This document shows, piece after piece, positions 7,008 through 7,499 of a DNA stretch of 7,499 nucleotides; position 1 is the stretch's first letter; the number at the start of each line of letters is the position of its first letter. Where the stretch lies: assembly GCA_030146905.1 (NCBI GenBank), contig JASLAV010000309.1, positions 1-7,499 on the forward strand. The letters are read 5' to 3'. Both the position numbers and the translations under genes were made by a program. The notes under the pieces are model-generated. The model saw only the letters and a list, made by a program, of their open reading frames with translations. It did not search any database and was not told the DNA's origin. This DNA is from Lentzea sp. (GTDB lineage Bacteria; Actinomycetota; Actinomycetes; Mycobacteriales; Pseudonocardiaceae).

Positions 7008-7499
7008 TGCGCGGTCCCACGACCTTCGACGTCTTCGGGATGGCGTGCTCCCACGTCCGCTGGCACGACCCGCCCATCACCAGCAGGTCCCCGTGGCCCA
7101 ACGCGTATCGGTGCGTTTCACCGCCCCCACGCGGTCGCAGCAGCAGAGAACGCGGTGTCCCGACGGACAGGATCGCGACCATCGTGTCCTCGGTCTGCCC
7201 GCGGCCGATCGTGTCGCCGTGCCACGCCACCGAGTCGCGCCCGTCGCGGTAGTAGCAGAGCCCTGCGGTGGTGAAGGGCTCGCCCAGTTCGTCCAGGTAG
7301 TGCCTGGAGAGCATCGAACGCGCGGAAGTCAGCACGTCGGACGGCAGCGCGCCGGAGTAGAAGCAGAGCAGGCGCGGCACGTCGACCACGGTGTCGTACA
7401 TCTGGCGGCGTTCTGCGCGCCACGGCACCCGGTCGACCAGCTCGTCGAACACGGCGTCGGCGCCGGACAGCCAGCCCGGCTGCACGTCGACCCACGCGC
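6973..7499 (-). CDS. AlkB-like 2-oxoglutarate/Fe(II) dioxygenase (5' end outside window)
   Basis: This is an iron- and 2-oxoglutarate-dependent dioxygenase of the AlkB superfamily, whose members remove alkyl groups from damaged nucleic acid bases or modify related substrates. The Fe-binding triad is visible: H (codon 7219-7221) and D (7213-7215) in WHGDTIG, and the distal H (7045-7047) in [15 protein letters not shown] near the C-terminus supplies the arginine that holds 2-oxoglutarate, and [15 protein letters not shown] is a family hallmark. The reading frame is open to the window edge. A GTG at 7485 would give 170 residues, but it lies within a conserved-looking WVDVQPGW stretch, so the true start is probably a few dozen codons outside. 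The stop TAG (6973-6975) lies inside the dehydrogenase gene, a 35-bp tail-to-tail overlap. Repair versus another alkyl-removal role cannot be decided here. Confidence 0.88.
   Translation of the reverse strand, partial: AWVDVQPGWLSGADAVFDELVDRVPWRAERRQMYDTVVDVPRLLCFYSGALPSDVLTSARSMLSRHYLDELGEPFTTAGLCYYRDGRDSVAWHGDTIGRGQTEDTMVAILSVGTPRSLLLRPRGGGETHRYALGHGDLLVMGGSCQRTWEHAIPKTSKVVGPRISVQFRPHGVR

Noticed and set aside
7483..7485. GTG 7485 as the true start of the AlkB-like gene
   Set aside because: The frame continues to the window edge through WVD, which appears to belong to the conserved WVDVQPGW stretch, and the protein would be short at its N-terminus.

Overview
The window is GC-rich, densely coded DNA. 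Its gene families are typical of filamentous actinomycetes: a poly-HAMP sensor kinase, a GAF/PP2C phosphatase, a Tat-exported PHP metallohydrolase, an MmyB-like regulator beside a short-chain dehydrogenase, and an AlkB-like dioxygenase. An actinomycete chromosome, possibly Streptomyces or a Pseudonocardiales genus, is the best guess; the exact genus cannot be read from the sequence.

Layout. Positions 1-1849 (minus strand) hold the N-terminal 616 codons of a very large HAMP-repeat signalling protein that runs off the left edge. Its coding DNA is a tandem array with an exact 276-bp period. A 137-bp spacer, which holds a possible 11-codon leader ORF, separates it from the divergent gene at 1987-3372 (plus), a GAF-containing RsbU/SpoIIE-type PP2C phosphatase. 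A short gap with a nested hairpin follows, then 3457-5088 (plus), a PHP/CehA-McbA-type metallohydrolase with a His-rich leader and a twin-arginine signal. Its 3' end overlaps by 34 bp with the convergent MmyB-like HTH regulator at 5055-5915 (minus). That regulator is divergent from a short-chain dehydrogenase at 6030-7007 (plus) across a 114-bp spacer. The dehydrogenase overlaps by 35 bp, tail to tail, with an AlkB-like 2-oxoglutarate/Fe(II) dioxygenase at 6973-7499 (minus), which runs off the right edge.

How the genes may work together. The first two genes look like a regulatory pair: a cytoplasmic sensor kinase, and a phosphatase of the kind that releases anti-sigma antagonists in partner-switching pathways. 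No anti-sigma factor or antagonist lies in the window. The MmyB-like regulator and the dehydrogenase form a classic divergent regulator/target pair. The PHP hydrolase and the AlkB-like enzyme appear to be single-gene units. I see no RNA gene, CRISPR array, insertion sequence, phage gene or recognisable defence system. The notable features are the 276-bp poly-HAMP array, the His-rich Tat leader, the possible translationally coupled leader ORF, and two tail-to-tail gene overlaps of almost equal length.
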